Shown here piece after piece: positions 15,977-25,915 of a DNA stretch of 64,000 bases. This DNA comes from CAXMNX01 sp964194845 (GTDB lineage: Bacteria > Pseudomonadota > Alphaproteobacteria > Rhodobacterales > Rhodobacteraceae). Position numbers and translations under genes: made by a program. The notes below the pieces were generated by a model, which did no database searches, was not told the origin of the DNA, and was given only the letters and a program-made list of their open reading frames with translations. The DNA is taken from NCBI GenBank assembly GCA_964194845.1, contig CAXMNX010000025.1:16352-80351 (forward strand). Reading direction: 5' to 3'. Each line of letters begins with the position of its first letter. Within the stretch, counting starts at the first letter, position 1.

Positions 15977-17644
15977 TTGAAAGCAACCTGGGTAGGTGGA
16001 GCCGTTTTGGCTGTCATCGCGATTGCGTTGGCGTTGTTCTTTGGGTTGAGCGGCGGCCAAGAAGAATTGGCTGAGACACCGCAATCCGACGGATCGACCG
16101 ACGCCGAAACGCAGATAGTGGTCGAGGAAAGCGGTGTTGAAGAACCGTTGGCCGAAGAAGTGGCTGTTGAAGAGCCGGTTGTTGAAGATGTGGCCTCGGA
16201 AGAGCCGGCGACCGAAGAGGCGGCAGTAGCCGCTGAAACCGAAGATGACGGTACAGGCGATGCTGCGGCATCTGATGACGCCGACACAGGCGTTGCTGCG
16301 GCATCTGATGACGCCGACACCGAGACACCAACCACAAGTGCCGCCGAATATGACATCGTTCGCGTCGAACCAGATGGCGAGACGGTTATCGCCGGGCGTG
16401 CGACGCCCGGTTCAGTGATCAAACTTAGCCTTGATGGCAACATCGTTGGCGAGACAGTTGTCGATGCTTCGGGCGGGTTCGTCGCACTTCTATCATTGGG
16501 CACATCGGACGATCCGAGGGTGCTGACGCTAACCGAAATTCTTGAGGACGGCACAGAATTGGTCGCAGAAGGTTCGCTCATTCTGGCGCCGAGCCCGCGT
16601 GTTGCCCTGGCCGATACCGGTGATAGCGCGGCCACGGATACCGGGACCGAAGGCACAAACAGCGAAAATGACGCAGTGGCTGATGAAACGGATGCGGAAA
16701 CTGACGCGGTGGCTGATGCAACGGATGCGGAAACTGACGCGGTGGCTGATGCAACGGATGCGGAAACTGACGCGGTGGATGATGCAACGGATGCGGAAAC
16801 TGACGCGGTGGATGATGCAACGGATGCGGAAACTAACGCGGTGGCTGATGCAACGGATGCGGAAACTAACGCGGTGGCTGATGCAACGGATGCGGAAACT
16901 GATAAGACCGGGGATACTAGCGGCGAAGATGTTGCAAGTAGTGACGCAATTGAAACGGATGATACGACCGAAGCCAATTCGACCGGCGAAGAATCCACCG
17001 CTTCGAATGCCGCCTCTGGTGAAACCGGTGATGACACAACAACCGCGGCCGAGGCAGCGCCCGAAATATCTGAGACACAGCCCACACCCACGGCACCTTC
17101 AGCCCCCACGGTGTTGCTGGCCGACAGCGAAGGCGTAAGGGTTCTGCAATCCGGCGGCGATGTACCGCAAGTCCTGTCCAATGTGTCTATTGACGCGATC
17201 AGCTACGACAGCGAGGGCGAAGTCGCCTTGTCGGGCCGGTCCACCGGTCAAAGTACGGTACGCGTATACCTGAACAACCGCCCGATACTCGAAACCGACA
17301 TTGGCGACGATGGCCAATGGCGCGCCGATCTTCCAGAAGTTGACACAGGCACATATACGCTGCGGGTGGATGAGATCGACGCCTCGGGAACGGTCGTTTC
17401 GCGCGCCGAAACTCCATTTCGCCGCGAACCCGTTGAAGCAATTCGTTCGCTTGATACTACGGGCGCGACCGAGCGCGCGCCGGTGGTGCTGATCACCGTT
17501 CAACCCGGCAACACGCTTTGGGGTATCGCGCGCCAGAAATACGGCGAGGGTATTCTGTATGTTCGGGTCTTCGAAGCGAACATAGATCGTATCCGCGATC
17601 CCGACCTTATCTATCCGGGGCAAATATTCACCGTTCCCGATTAG
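15977..17644 (+). CDS. Membrane-anchored LysM protein with acidic tandem repeats
   Basis: I place the start at TTG 15977, which has GGGAGA seven bases upstream and opens with the membrane anchor WVGGAVLAVIAIALALFFGL. An ATG at 15926 lacks a ribosome site and would add 17 residues. The protein of about 555 residues then has a long acidic Ala/Glu/Thr/Asp linker, a small beta domain (VRVEPDGETVIAGRATPGS), seven copies of an 11-residue repeat, a second copy of that beta domain (ISYDSEGEVALSGRSTGQS) and a C-terminal LysM domain (VQPGNTLWGIARQKYG). LysM binds peptidoglycan, so it probably bridges membrane and cell wall. The repeat region is likely variable between strains. Confidence 0.85.
   Translation: MKATWVGGAVLAVIAIALALFFGLSGGQEELAETPQSDGSTDAETQIVVEESGVEEPLAEEVAVEEPVVEDVASEEPATEEAAVAAETEDDGTGDAAASDDADTGVAAASDDADTETPTTSAAEYDIVRVEPDGETVIAGRATPGSVIKLSLDGNIVGETVVDASGGFVALLSLGTSDDPRVLTLTEILEDGTELVAEGSLILAPSPRVALADTGDSAATDTGTEGTNSENDAVADETDAETDAVADATDAETDAVADATDAETDAVDDATDAETDAVDDATDAETNAVADATDAETNAVADATDAETDKTGDTSGEDVASSDAIETDDTTEANSTGEESTASNAASGETGDDTTTAAEAAPEISETQPTPTAPSAPTVLLADSEGVRVLQSGGDVPQVLSNVSIDAISYDSEGEVALSGRSTGQSTVRVYLNNRPILETDIGDDGQWRADLPEVDTGTYTLRVDEIDASGTVVSRAETPFRREPVEAIRSLDTTGATERAPVVLITVQPGNTLWGIARQKYGEGILYVRVFEANIDRIRDPDLIYPGQIFTVPD
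16262..16320 (+). repeat. Two-copy 33-bp direct repeat in the LysM gene
   Basis: The 26-base core beginning GCTGCGGCATCTGATG occurs at 16262-16287 and again at 16295-16320, a period of 33 bp. It encodes AAASDDADT twice. The period equals that of the larger array downstream although the sequence differs. Confidence 0.85.
16670..16900 (+). repeat. Seven-copy 33-bp tandem repeat in the LysM gene
   Basis: Seven units of 33 bp run without interruption and encode D/N-AV-A/D-D-A/E-TDAET. Units differ by only a few bases: the first has GAAACG, two have GAT for GCT and two begin with AAC. The frame is kept because the unit is a multiple of three. It is a minisatellite, not a CRISPR array, since there are no spacers. 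Copy number probably changes by slippage or recombination. Confidence 0.95.
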
Positions 17645-17759
17645 CGCGCTGTCGGATCTTCTGCGCGCGTTCCATTTCAAAAGCGGCACAGACCGCACCT
17701 TCGGCGTCTGGCAATTGCACAACGAAGTGCATAGGTAGGACGCTCGACGGCGAGGGAAA

Positions 17760-19571
17760 ATGAGCGATACCCACACAGCAGATCAGGCGCGTCGAAGCGG
17801 TTGGCGCACGATCCGTAAGGTCGGGCCGTATCTATGGCCGGACGAATATCCCTGGGTCAAACGCCGGGTCGTGCTGGCACTGGCCGTACTTTTTGTGGCG
17901 CGGCTGGTTAGTGTCGTAACGCCATTTTTTTACAAAGCTGCCGTCGACGCATTGTCCGGCGAGACGCTCGACCCCGCGTGGACACTGGGACTGGGTGCGG
18001 TGGGTTTGACAGTTGCCTACGGTGGGACGCGCCTGTTGTCAGTCGGGTTTCAGCAATTGCGCGATGCGATTTTCGCCGCTGTCGGTCAACGCGCCCTCAG
18101 GCAACTGGCGCTTGAGACATTTTCGCACATACACAACCTGTCGCTCAGGTATCACATCACGCGGAAAACCGGTGGCCTGAGCCGGATCATCGAGCGCGGC
18201 GTGAAAGGCGTCGATTTTCTTCTTCGCTTTATGTTGTTTTCAATTGGTCCACTTTTTCTGGAACTTTTGATGATCGGCATCGTTCTGGCCATCGTTTTTG
18301 ACATGACTTACGTCGGCGTCATCGCGGCGACGATTGCAATCTACATCTGGTTCACCTTCACGGTCACCGAATGGCGGGTCAAAATTCGCAAAGAGATGAA
18401 TGACCAGGATACCGACGCCAACCAAAAGGCGATCGACAGCATGCTGAATTTTGAAACCGTGAAATATTTTAGCGCAGAATCGCGCGAGGCCGCGCGGTAT
18501 GACGTGGCGATGGCTGGTTACGAAAGCGCGGCGCTGAAAACGTCTTATTCGCTGGCATTTCTGAACTTCGGCCAGTCGGTGCTGATCACGGCGGGGTTGG
18601 TCATCGTGATGATCATGGCGGCGATGGGCGTGGCCGAGGGCCGTTTGACGGTCGGCGATTTTGTGTTGGTCAACGCCTACATGATCCAGATCACGATGCC
18701 GCTCAATTTCCTCGGGACTGTCTATCGCGAGATCAGGCAGAGCCTGGTGGATATGGGCGAGATGTTTGATCTGTTGGAGCAGCCGCAGGAAGTTGAAGAC
18801 AGACCCGGTGCTCAGGCGTTGACGGTCAATGGCGGCGAAGTGATATTCGACGATGTTGTGTTCGGATACGAGGCAGCACGGCCAATACTGAAAGGCGTGT
18901 CGCTTAATGTTCCGGCCGGCGAAACCGTGGCAATCGTCGGACCGTCGGGATCGGGTAAATCCACAATCGGTCGCTTGCTGTTCCGGTTTTATGACGTGGC
19001 CGCCGGGGCGCTTCGCATTGATGGGCAGGATGTGCGCGAGGTCACGCAAGCCAGCCTGCATTCCGTGATCGGCGTTGTCCCGCAGGACACGGTGCTGTTC
19101 AACGATACGATCTACTACAATATTGCCTACGGACGCCCTGACGCAAGTCATGGCGAGATCCTGGATGCCGCAAGAGCCGCGAAAATACATGACTTCATCG
19201 AAAAACTGCCGGATGGCTACGAGACCACGGTTGGCGAACGCGGGCTCAAACTCTCGGGCGGTGAAAAACAGCGCGTCGGCATCGCACGCACGCTTCTCAA
19301 AAACCCACCCATTCTACTTCTCGACGAGGCGACAAGCGCGCTCGACACCGAGACCGAGGCGGAAATTCAGGCCGAACTGAAGGAAATGGGCGAGGGGCGC
19401 ACGGTGATAACTATTGCGCACCGGCTGTCGACCATCGCGCATGCCGACCGCATTGTCGTGCTTGAAGACGGCAGAATCGTCGAAGAAGGCACGCACGAGG
19501 CACTGCTGGCCCGGCAAGGCCGCTATGCCTCGCTCTGGCACCGTCAGGCCGCCGAGGAAGAAGCGGCGTGA
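17760..19571 (+). CDS. Atm1-type ABC exporter (permease and ATPase fused)
   Basis: The 603-residue half-transporter has about six membrane helices in residues 35-310. A nucleotide-binding domain follows with Walker A GPSGSGKST, signature LSGGEKQRVGIARTLL, Walker B ILLLDEATSALD and the H-loop AHRLST. The membrane part contains MLNFETVKYFSAE, a hallmark of the Atm1/HMT1 group. Those proteins export glutathione-linked compounds for cytosolic Fe-S assembly or metal detoxification. It is a single gene with no partner; the glycosyltransferase behind it begins 141 bp later. The substrate is inferred from the family. Confidence 0.9.
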   Translation: MSDTHTADQARRSGWRTIRKVGPYLWPDEYPWVKRRVVLALAVLFVARLVSVVTPFFYKAAVDALSGETLDPAWTLGLGAVGLTVAYGGTRLLSVGFQQLRDAIFAAVGQRALRQLALETFSHIHNLSLRYHITRKTGGLSRIIERGVKGVDFLLRFMLFSIGPLFLELLMIGIVLAIVFDMTYVGVIAATIAIYIWFTFTVTEWRVKIRKEMNDQDTDANQKAIDSMLNFETVKYFSAESREAARYDVAMAGYESAALKTSYSLAFLNFGQSVLITAGLVIVMIMAAMGVAEGRLTVGDFVLVNAYMIQITMPLNFLGTVYREIRQSLVDMGEMFDLLEQPQEVEDRPGAQALTVNGGEVIFDDVVFGYEAARPILKGVSLNVPAGETVAIVGPSGSGKSTIGRLLFRFYDVAAGALRIDGQDVREVTQASLHSVIGVVPQDTVLFNDTIYYNIAYGRPDASHGEILDAARAAKIHDFIEKLPDGYETTVGERGLKLSGGEKQRVGIARTLLKNPPILLLDEATSALDTETEAEIQAELKEMGEGRTVITIAHRLSTIAHADRIVVLEDGRIVEEGTHEALLARQGRYASLWHRQAAEEEAA

Positions 19572-19712
19572 GAACCTCTTGCGATCGCTGAGATGGAGGT
19601 TGAGCCGGGAGACGATGATGACGTTTCGGCAAACGGGCGCGGGCGCTAGGCGGCAAGCCAACGCATAGGCGAGACATTTAGTCGTTACGAAGTGAACCGA
19701 ACGGGGCGCGAC

Positions 19713-20987
19713 ATGAAAATTGCCATCCTATCGCAGCACTTTGACAAACTCCCGAAAATTGGAGCGAGTTCGGTTGGGCAGTGCTCTCGCGAATTGGCAA
19801 TGGCGCTGGCAATCGAAGACGACGTCGTTTTGATCGGCCGTGGCAAGGCCGCGTTTAGCCATACCCAAACAGACGTGGAAGGTGTGCCAGCCGTGTACCT
19901 GCCAAGGCGACTTCCCGACCTTGCTCTGGCTGGAGCGCTCAAATACAGCCGACCGATCCATCCGCTTTTCAATCGCGGTTATCCGATAGCAAATTCAACC
20001 GCGCGGTTTGTTGCGCCTTATTATGGCTACGACGCGGCTCGGCTTTTTGCTGAAATTCGCCCTGACCTGATCCTTGTTCAGCACAATGCCTCTCGCGTTC
20101 CGGGCATTAAGCGGCTTCTCCCAAATACGCCTGTCGTCGTGCTTCTCCATGCGCCGGTCTTTATCCAGGAGCTGAACCAGCGATATCTCCGGGCGCTAGC
20201 GATGGCCGATGCCGTTGCTGGGGTCAGTAAATTTGTAGCTAGGTCGTCGGCCGAGCGAATTGGACGCGAGGTTAACGTAATCCGTAACGGCGTCTCGGCA
20301 GACATGTTTCACGACCCTCGAGATTATGTAACCAAACAGGCTGAACCGAGGATTCTCTTCTGTACCGCTGTGTCGCCCGAAAAAGGTGCTCACGTCTTGA
20401 CCGCGGCCTTTGCGCGGGTCCACCGCGAATTTCCTAAAGCGCGACTTGACATCATGGGCACAGTTGGCGCCCGCCCGTTTGCCAACGTCTTTCCGCAGGA
20501 TGCTGGCGCTGAAACTTCCGCGATCAAACCTTATTTTCGCCCAGAGTACGGGCGAATGGTTCTCGAGCCTCTGTCGGAATCGGCGAAAGCAAAAGTGACG
20601 ATGCATGGTTGGCGCGGCGGTCAGAAATTCCGCGACTTGTTCGCTTCGTCGACTTTATTGGTCATGCCCTCGATTTGTGATGAGGCATTCGGATTACCTG
20701 TTGTGGAAGCCATGGCTGCAGGATTGCCGGTTATTGTGTCCGACAGCGGGGCGATGCCAGAAATCGTCAACTACGGGCGCGCGGGTGTAGTTGTTCCGAA
20801 AGGGGACCCCGAAGCCCTGGCGAATGCGATCCTTTCGATTCTGGTTTCACATGATTTGGCGGCCCGACTTGGCCGCGCGGGCCAGGAAATGGTGAGAGCA
20901 AACTTCAGCTGGAACAATTCCGCCGCCGATTTTCGCCATTTGGCCGGACAACTCAAACCATGCTCAAAACAATCTGAGGATGCATGA
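19713..20987 (+). CDS. GT4-family glycosyltransferase
   Basis: The ATG at 19713 with an upstream GGGG element gives 424 residues. A GTG seven codons earlier is also in frame. The N-terminal domain starts MKIAILSQHFDKLPKIGASSVG, and the C-terminal GT-B domain carries FCTAVSPEKGAHVLTAAF, the sugar-nucleotide motif SICDEAFGLPVVEAMAAGLPVI and SDSGAMPEIV. The E-x7-E pattern here identifies GT4 retaining transferases. It probably adds sugars to surface polysaccharide, but no other polysaccharide genes lie next to it. No membrane segment was seen. Confidence 0.87.
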   Translation: MKIAILSQHFDKLPKIGASSVGQCSRELAMALAIEDDVVLIGRGKAAFSHTQTDVEGVPAVYLPRRLPDLALAGALKYSRPIHPLFNRGYPIANSTARFVAPYYGYDAARLFAEIRPDLILVQHNASRVPGIKRLLPNTPVVVLLHAPVFIQELNQRYLRALAMADAVAGVSKFVARSSAERIGREVNVIRNGVSADMFHDPRDYVTKQAEPRILFCTAVSPEKGAHVLTAAFARVHREFPKARLDIMGTVGARPFANVFPQDAGAETSAIKPYFRPEYGRMVLEPLSESAKAKVTMHGWRGGQKFRDLFASSTLLVMPSICDEAFGLPVVEAMAAGLPVIVSDSGAMPEIVNYGRAGVVVPKGDPEALANAILSILVSHDLAARLGRAGQEMVRANFSWNNSAADFRHLAGQLKPCSKQSEDA

Positions 20988-21011
20988 CGCCGCCGTGCTT
21001 CTTGAAGGCCC

Positions 21012-24000
21012 TCATTCAGCCGCCCTCAGTTCTGGCTTGTCCGCCTTGCTCGGTGCCGATGGTTCATCGTCAACATCCCAGATAATCTCGGGGTTTTTCA
21101 CTTTATTGGCCGATTTACCGAGCGCCAGATCACGGGCCGTTTTTGACGCGGTACCGTGACTGAGCGCACGAAGCGACGCATATGACCGATAGGCACCGGT
21201 CCAGAACCAGATGCGAAGCGCCAGCATCGACGGCGTAAATACAAGCGTCAATACCGTGGCAATCCCAAGACCAAAGACAACGGCGGTCGCCAGTTGCTTC
21301 CACCAAAGCGCGGTGGGGCTGTCGATTGAAAAACCGCCACCGATGAAATCAAGGCTAAGCCCGAACATCATCGGGGCAAGACCGGCCATGGTCGTGATTG
21401 TTGTCAGAAGAACAGGGCGGATGCGGGCTTCGGCGGTGCGAACGATCGCCTCGACCTTTGGCATGTATTGGGAATATTCCTGATAGGTATCAATCAGAAC
21501 AATGTTGTTGTTCACCACAATCCCCGCCAGCGCGACAATCCCGGTGCCAGTCATGATGATCGAAAACGGCTGCCCCATCACCAGCATCCCGATCAAAACG
21601 CCGGTCGTTGAAAGCACAACCGCCATAAGCACCAGCGCGGCGTTGTAGAACGAATTAAACTGCGCGAGCAGGATAATGAACATCAGTCCAAGTGCGGCCG
21701 AAAATCCGACTTGCAAGAACGCCTGGCTTTCCTCCTGTTCTTCCTGATCTCCGGTCCATTCCCAATCCAGGCCCGCCGAAATTGGCCGCTCGGATTCCAG
21801 CCATTCAGTCAAAACCGCAATCCGTTCGTTCGCGGTGATCGACGTTCCATCTTCGTTTTTCAAGCCCGGCGCGACATCTGCCTTGACGTCGAAAAACCGT
21901 TTCTGCCCGATCCGATTGATCTGCGCCAGTTGGGCCACCGGTTCGCGCGTGATGAAGTTCGAAAGCGGCACAAGGCCATCCTGAGTGCGAACTTTTAGGG
22001 TATCCAATGTCGACAGCACGCGGTCCTTTTCGGGAAGCCGCACCCGGATCTCGATCTCTTCGTCGGAACTGTCGACACGCATCGTATCCAGCAGGATGCC
22101 ACGGGTGACCAGTTGGACCATCCCGCCGACCGTCGCGACATCGGCACCATAACGACCCGCTTTTTCGACATCGACGTTGATCTGCCAGTCAATCCCCGGA
22201 AGCGGCAGATTGTCTTCGATATCGATCAAACCGTCGGTTGCCTCAAATTTGGCGCGCGCAATATCAACTGCGGCGAGAAGCTCTTCCCAATTGTCACCGC
22301 GCAGTCGCAAATGTACCGGCTTGCCCGATGCAGGACCGCGGGCAAGGTTCAGGATCTCGACCTTGATGCCTGGTATCTGGTCAAGCCTGCCCTGAAGCGT
22401 CTCGATGACTATATCGCCGTCCAGTTTTTCAAGGTCGAAATCATTTTTGGCGGCGAAGGCGGGGCGATCCTCCCAAGGGATAAGTTCAATCTGAACCTGT
22501 CCAATAGTGTCGACTGGTCCTGCCGCGCCACCAGTGTTCGCGTTCAATCCGCCGGACCCGGCAAATGCAAAGGCGCTGTCGATGCCCTGTGTATCAAGGA
22601 TGACATCTTCAACTTCCCTGACCAGCGCATCCTTTTCATCAAGCGACAGGTTGCCGCGTGCGCGCACGTAAACAATCGCCTGTTCGGGCTCGGATTCGAC
22701 GAAAAACTCGACGCCGTTGTTGTTAGCGCCGAAGTAGAGGAACGTGGACATGACCAAGACAAATATCGTGCCGATGGAAATGATCGGCATGATCGGGTTA
22801 CCGGCAATGGCTTCGATGAAGCGGCCAAATCGCGAGCGGCGATAACCGGATGCGACCGGTTCCTCGTGCGAAGGTCGAATTTTGGAAGCAAGCCATCGAC
22901 CAGCGTTCCCGACCCGTTGAAAAATGGCGAGGATGGCAAGGAATGCGCCGACAAACCCGCCAATCGCCGCGATCGCGGATACGACAAGCCCGACGATAAT
23001 CGCGAAAACCAGGGCAGATTTGGGAATGAGCGAACCAGCGATATTGCCCACATCAATACCGCCCGCAACCGATCCCAGCGCGGGCTGAAGCGCCGAGACA
23101 CCATTGACGCCTGCAATTGCAAAAGCGGCACTGCCGACGATGATCGCGATGTGCGTCACAACGCTGGATCGCGCAATGGCCTCGACCGATTTGCCAAGCA
23201 TCCGCGCGAACCGGCCATAAGCCCCGCCCATGACCGGCAGGTAGATCAACGCCACGACAAGCGAAGCGGAAAGTACGAAGATCAAAGTGATAGGCAACAT
23301 GCCCATGAATTGGCCCGGAACACCCGGCCAGAATAGCATCGGCAAGAATGCGCACAGCGTCGTGGCCGTTGATGACACGATCGGCCAGAACATCCGTTTA
23401 GCGGCCTCGGTGTAAGCCGCCATCGGGCCGGTGCCTTCGCTGATGCGTTTGTCGGCGTATTCGACCACAACAATCGCGCCGTCGACCAGCATACCGACGG
23501 CCAGAATCAGTCCGAACATCACAATGTTAGAAATGGGAATTCCCATGACCGCGAGCAGCGCGAAACAAAGAAGGAATGACGTTGGAATTGCAAAGCCGAC
23601 AAGCAAAGCCGACCGCACCCCCAGCGTCGCCAAAACCACGATCATCACCAGCGCAATCGCGGTCAGAACCGACCCTTCAAGCTGGCTGACCATCGAGCCA
23701 ATGATGCGGGATTGGTCATTCGATGTTCCGACCGAGATTGCTTGCTGCAATTCGGGTGGCCAGCTGTTTTGTTCGGCCTCGACCTCGGCTTTTACCAGCC
23801 CGGCCATGTCGAGAATGTTGAAGCCCTTGCGCTTCACGACCTGCAAGGCAACGGTTGTTTCACCGTTAAATCTGGCGGTTCCGGCGCGGTCTTCGAATGT
23901 CAGTCGGATGTCAGCGAGATCGCCAAGCGTGACGACGCGGTCGCCGGCAACTTTGACCGGCAATTCGAATATGTCCTGTTGTTCGTCGAAGGACGACGGG

Positions 24001-24686
24001 ATTTTTACCGCGAAAGAGCCGGATGCCGTTTCGATTTCGCCTGCGGCGATCAGTTGATTGTTGTTAACGACAATGTTGATCAGTTCGCCAGCAGTGACAT
24101 TGTAAGCCTCAAGCCTTAGCGGGTCGATGACCACCTCGACCATCTCGTCACGATGGCCTGTCAACGCCGCTTCAAGCACCGGTTCCAGACTTTCAAGCCG
24201 GTCCTGCATGTCCTTGGCAACCCGAAGAAGCGTGCGTTCCGGCAGCGCGCCAGTCAGGTTGACGATAATGATCGGGAATTCAGAAAAGTTAATCTCGGCA
24301 ATCGAATATTGCTCGGCACCGGACGGGAATGCGGCCTCGGCATTGTTCATCTTGTCGCGAACGTCCGCCATAACCTGGGTCTTGTCCCAGCCAAACTCGA
24401 ATTCAAGCGCAACCCCGGCATAACCTTCCGCCGCAGTTCCTTGCAGGGATTGAAGACCGTCCAGATCGGCAAGCTCGGTCTCCATCGGCTTTACCAGCAG
24501 TTTTTCACTGTCTTCTGCCGAGATCCCAGGGAAGGGGACGGAGATGAAAATTGCCGGGATTTCAATGTCCGGCTCACCTTCTTTCGGGAGCGACGCATAA
24601 GCTAATGCTCCCGCGGTGAGCGAGAGCAAGATAAAGGCAATGACCATGCGGGCACGGCCTGCAGCCCAATCGACCACGCCGATCAT
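21012..24686 (-). CDS. RND efflux permease, longer than usual
   Basis: The 1224-residue protein belongs to the AcrB/MdtB-like RND superfamily. It has an N-terminal helix, periplasmic porter loops (SVPFPGISAEDSEKLLVKP), GLILAVGMLVDGAIVVVEYADK around TM4 with the proton-relay Asp, and matching helices in the second half. Usual RND permeases have about 1000-1050 residues. The excess comes from a segment of about 125 residues (about 500-625) with two or three added hydrophobic stretches between the halves, and from a charged C-terminal tail of about 60 residues. The adaptor gene lies upstream with ATGA overlap. No TolC-type gene is near. The substrate is unknown. Confidence 0.9.
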   Translation of the reverse strand: MIGVVDWAAGRARMVIAFILLSLTAGALAYASLPKEGEPDIEIPAIFISVPFPGISAEDSEKLLVKPMETELADLDGLQSLQGTAAEGYAGVALEFEFGWDKTQVMADVRDKMNNAEAAFPSGAEQYSIAEINFSEFPIIIVNLTGALPERTLLRVAKDMQDRLESLEPVLEAALTGHRDEMVEVVIDPLRLEAYNVTAGELINIVVNNNQLIAAGEIETASGSFAVKIPSSFDEQQDIFELPVKVAGDRVVTLGDLADIRLTFEDRAGTARFNGETTVALQVVKRKGFNILDMAGLVKAEVEAEQNSWPPELQQAISVGTSNDQSRIIGSMVSQLEGSVLTAIALVMIVVLATLGVRSALLVGFAIPTSFLLCFALLAVMGIPISNIVMFGLILAVGMLVDGAIVVVEYADKRISEGTGPMAAYTEAAKRMFWPIVSSTATTLCAFLPMLFWPGVPGQFMGMLPITLIFVLSASLVVALIYLPVMGGAYGRFARMLGKSVEAIARSSVVTHIAIIVGSAAFAIAGVNGVSALQPALGSVAGGIDVGNIAGSLIPKSALVFAIIVGLVVSAIAAIGGFVGAFLAILAIFQRVGNAGRWLASKIRPSHEEPVASGYRRSRFGRFIEAIAGNPIMPIISIGTIFVLVMSTFLYFGANNNGVEFFVESEPEQAIVYVRARGNLSLDEKDALVREVEDVILDTQGIDSAFAFAGSGGLNANTGGAAGPVDTIGQVQIELIPWEDRPAFAAKNDFDLEKLDGDIVIETLQGRLDQIPGIKVEILNLARGPASGKPVHLRLRGDNWEELLAAVDIARAKFEATDGLIDIEDNLPLPGIDWQINVDVEKAGRYGADVATVGGMVQLVTRGILLDTMRVDSSDEEIEIRVRLPEKDRVLSTLDTLKVRTQDGLVPLSNFITREPVAQLAQINRIGQKRFFDVKADVAPGLKNEDGTSITANERIAVLTEWLESERPISAGLDWEWTGDQEEQEESQAFLQVGFSAALGLMFIILLAQFNSFYNAALVLMAVVLSTTGVLIGMLVMGQPFSIIMTGTGIVALAGIVVNNNIVLIDTYQEYSQYMPKVEAIVRTAEARIRPVLLTTITTMAGLAPMMFGLSLDFIGGGFSIDSPTALWWKQLATAVVFGLGIATVLTLVFTPSMLALRIWFWTGAYRSYASLRALSHGTASKTARDLALGKSANKVKNPEIIWDVDDEPSAPSKADKPELRAAE

Positions 24687-25915
24687 TGTGTGACCTCGCG
24701 GTAGGTGACGGCCACCAGCACGCCGTCGGTCACGTATTCCTGACCGACAACGATAACTTCGACCTGCGGTTGCAAGCCAACGACCCAGATGCCTTCAGTA
24801 GTGTCGCGAATGACACTGACGGGCGCGAAGGCCGCGGCGCTTTCCAGCACAATTCGGACGCCCAATGTGCCTTCGTCATCCAGCGTCAACGCCGACTGCG
24901 GTATCAGATGCGCGGTGTCGCCGTCGGCGTGGATGGCAATCTCGGCGGTCTGTCCATCCCTGATCGAAAGATCGGCGTTGGGTACGTCAACATCGACCCG
25001 AAACGTGCGCGTGGCAGGATCGGCTGAACGGCTAAGAAACGTCACTGTGCCGAAGACCTCGCCCCCGGAAGACAAACGTGCCCCAGCCGCCGCACCGACC
25101 TCGACCCGATCCACCATTGTTTCGGGGACAAATCCCACCAGTTTGATCGGATCAAGCTGGATGATTGTCGCGCATAGCGAGCCCGGCTGTTGCAATGATC
25201 CAAGTTCGGCCGAGTCGATCTCCAACAGACCCGCAAATGGCGCGTGAATTTCCAGTTTCCCCAATTCATTTTGGGCAGCCGCGACACCGGCTTCAGCGGA
25301 CTGAACACCGGCCTTGGCACTTTCCACACCTGAATTTGCCGCCTGAACACCGGCGCGCGCGGCCTCAACCGCCGCGGTGGTCTGAGCAACGCGCGTCTCG
25401 GATGCGAAGCCACCTTCGCTCAGCCGTAACGCTGCGCGGTCGTTAATTTCGGCCTCTGCCAGGCGCGCCTTCGCCTCGGCCAGCCGTGCCTCGGCCTCGG
25501 GATGGCGCGCCGCTGCTTCAAGAAGCCGCGCGTCCGCTTCGCGCAGGGCAATTTCGCGCGTTCCCGGGTCCAATTGGCAAAGAAGATCGCCTTCTTCGAC
25601 AAACGCGCCTTTTCGCAGTGGGGTGGAAATTATATTCCCACTGGTTTCAGCGCGGACATCAACCTGACGCGCGGCTTCAGTCCGGCCTCTCAAAATCACC
25701 GCGCCGTCAATATTTTTCGCTTCGGAACGCATTGCAACTACGGGCACCGCGCGTGCGCCATTGTCAGCCTCGTCTGCAACCGCTTCTTTAGCGACGGCAC
25801 TTGAGTTTTCAGCCGTATCTCCGACAGAATAGGACAGCAATTGCTCACGCTCGAAAACCAGCATGTAGAGCAGGGCGACAACAACGATGGCCGCTATGAT
25901 CGGAAAAAGGCGCAT
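24683..25915 (-). CDS. RND efflux periplasmic adaptor subunit
   Basis: The 410-residue protein has an N-terminal anchor (LFPIIAAIVVVALLYMLVF) and the membrane fusion protein layout. The first lipoyl half is VDVRAETSGNIISTPLRKGA. A long alpha-hairpin rich in Ala and Glu follows (ARLAEAKARLAEAEI and the AGVQSAEAG heptads). Then come the second lipoyl half (IHAPFAGLLEI) and a beta-barrel domain. It links the permease to an outer membrane channel. It is the first gene of a two-gene operon; its last codons overlap the permease ATG. Confidence 0.92.
   Translation of the reverse strand: MRLFPIIAAIVVVALLYMLVFEREQLLSYSVGDTAENSSAVAKEAVADEADNGARAVPVVAMRSEAKNIDGAVILRGRTEAARQVDVRAETSGNIISTPLRKGAFVEEGDLLCQLDPGTREIALREADARLLEAAARHPEAEARLAEAKARLAEAEINDRAALRLSEGGFASETRVAQTTAAVEAARAGVQAANSGVESAKAGVQSAEAGVAAAQNELGKLEIHAPFAGLLEIDSAELGSLQQPGSLCATIIQLDPIKLVGFVPETMVDRVEVGAAAGARLSSGGEVFGTVTFLSRSADPATRTFRVDVDVPNADLSIRDGQTAEIAIHADGDTAHLIPQSALTLDDEGTLGVRIVLESAAAFAPVSVIRDTTEGIWVVGLQPQVEVIVVGQEYVTDGVLVAVTYREVTQ

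Noticed and set aside
16670..16900. Possible CRISPR array
   Set aside because: Units are contiguous 33-bp repeats with no spacers, inside an open reading frame.
15901..17181. Antisense frame of 426 codons over the LysM gene
   Set aside because: It is Ser/Ala/Val-rich low-complexity sequence. The 33-bp repeats keep all frames open, and the sense strand has the LysM domain and ribosome site.
18240..19190. Antisense frame of 316 codons in the Atm1-type gene
   Set aside because: It is His/Arg-rich shadow sequence; the sense frame is a full ABC exporter.
22113..23336. Antisense frame of 407 codons in the RND permease gene
   Set aside because: It mirrors the GC-rich permease codons and shows no domain; the sense frame has clear RND motifs.
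25143..25155. FNR-like TTGAT-CGG-ATCAA
   Set aside because: The spacer has three bases, not four, and it lies inside the adaptor coding region.
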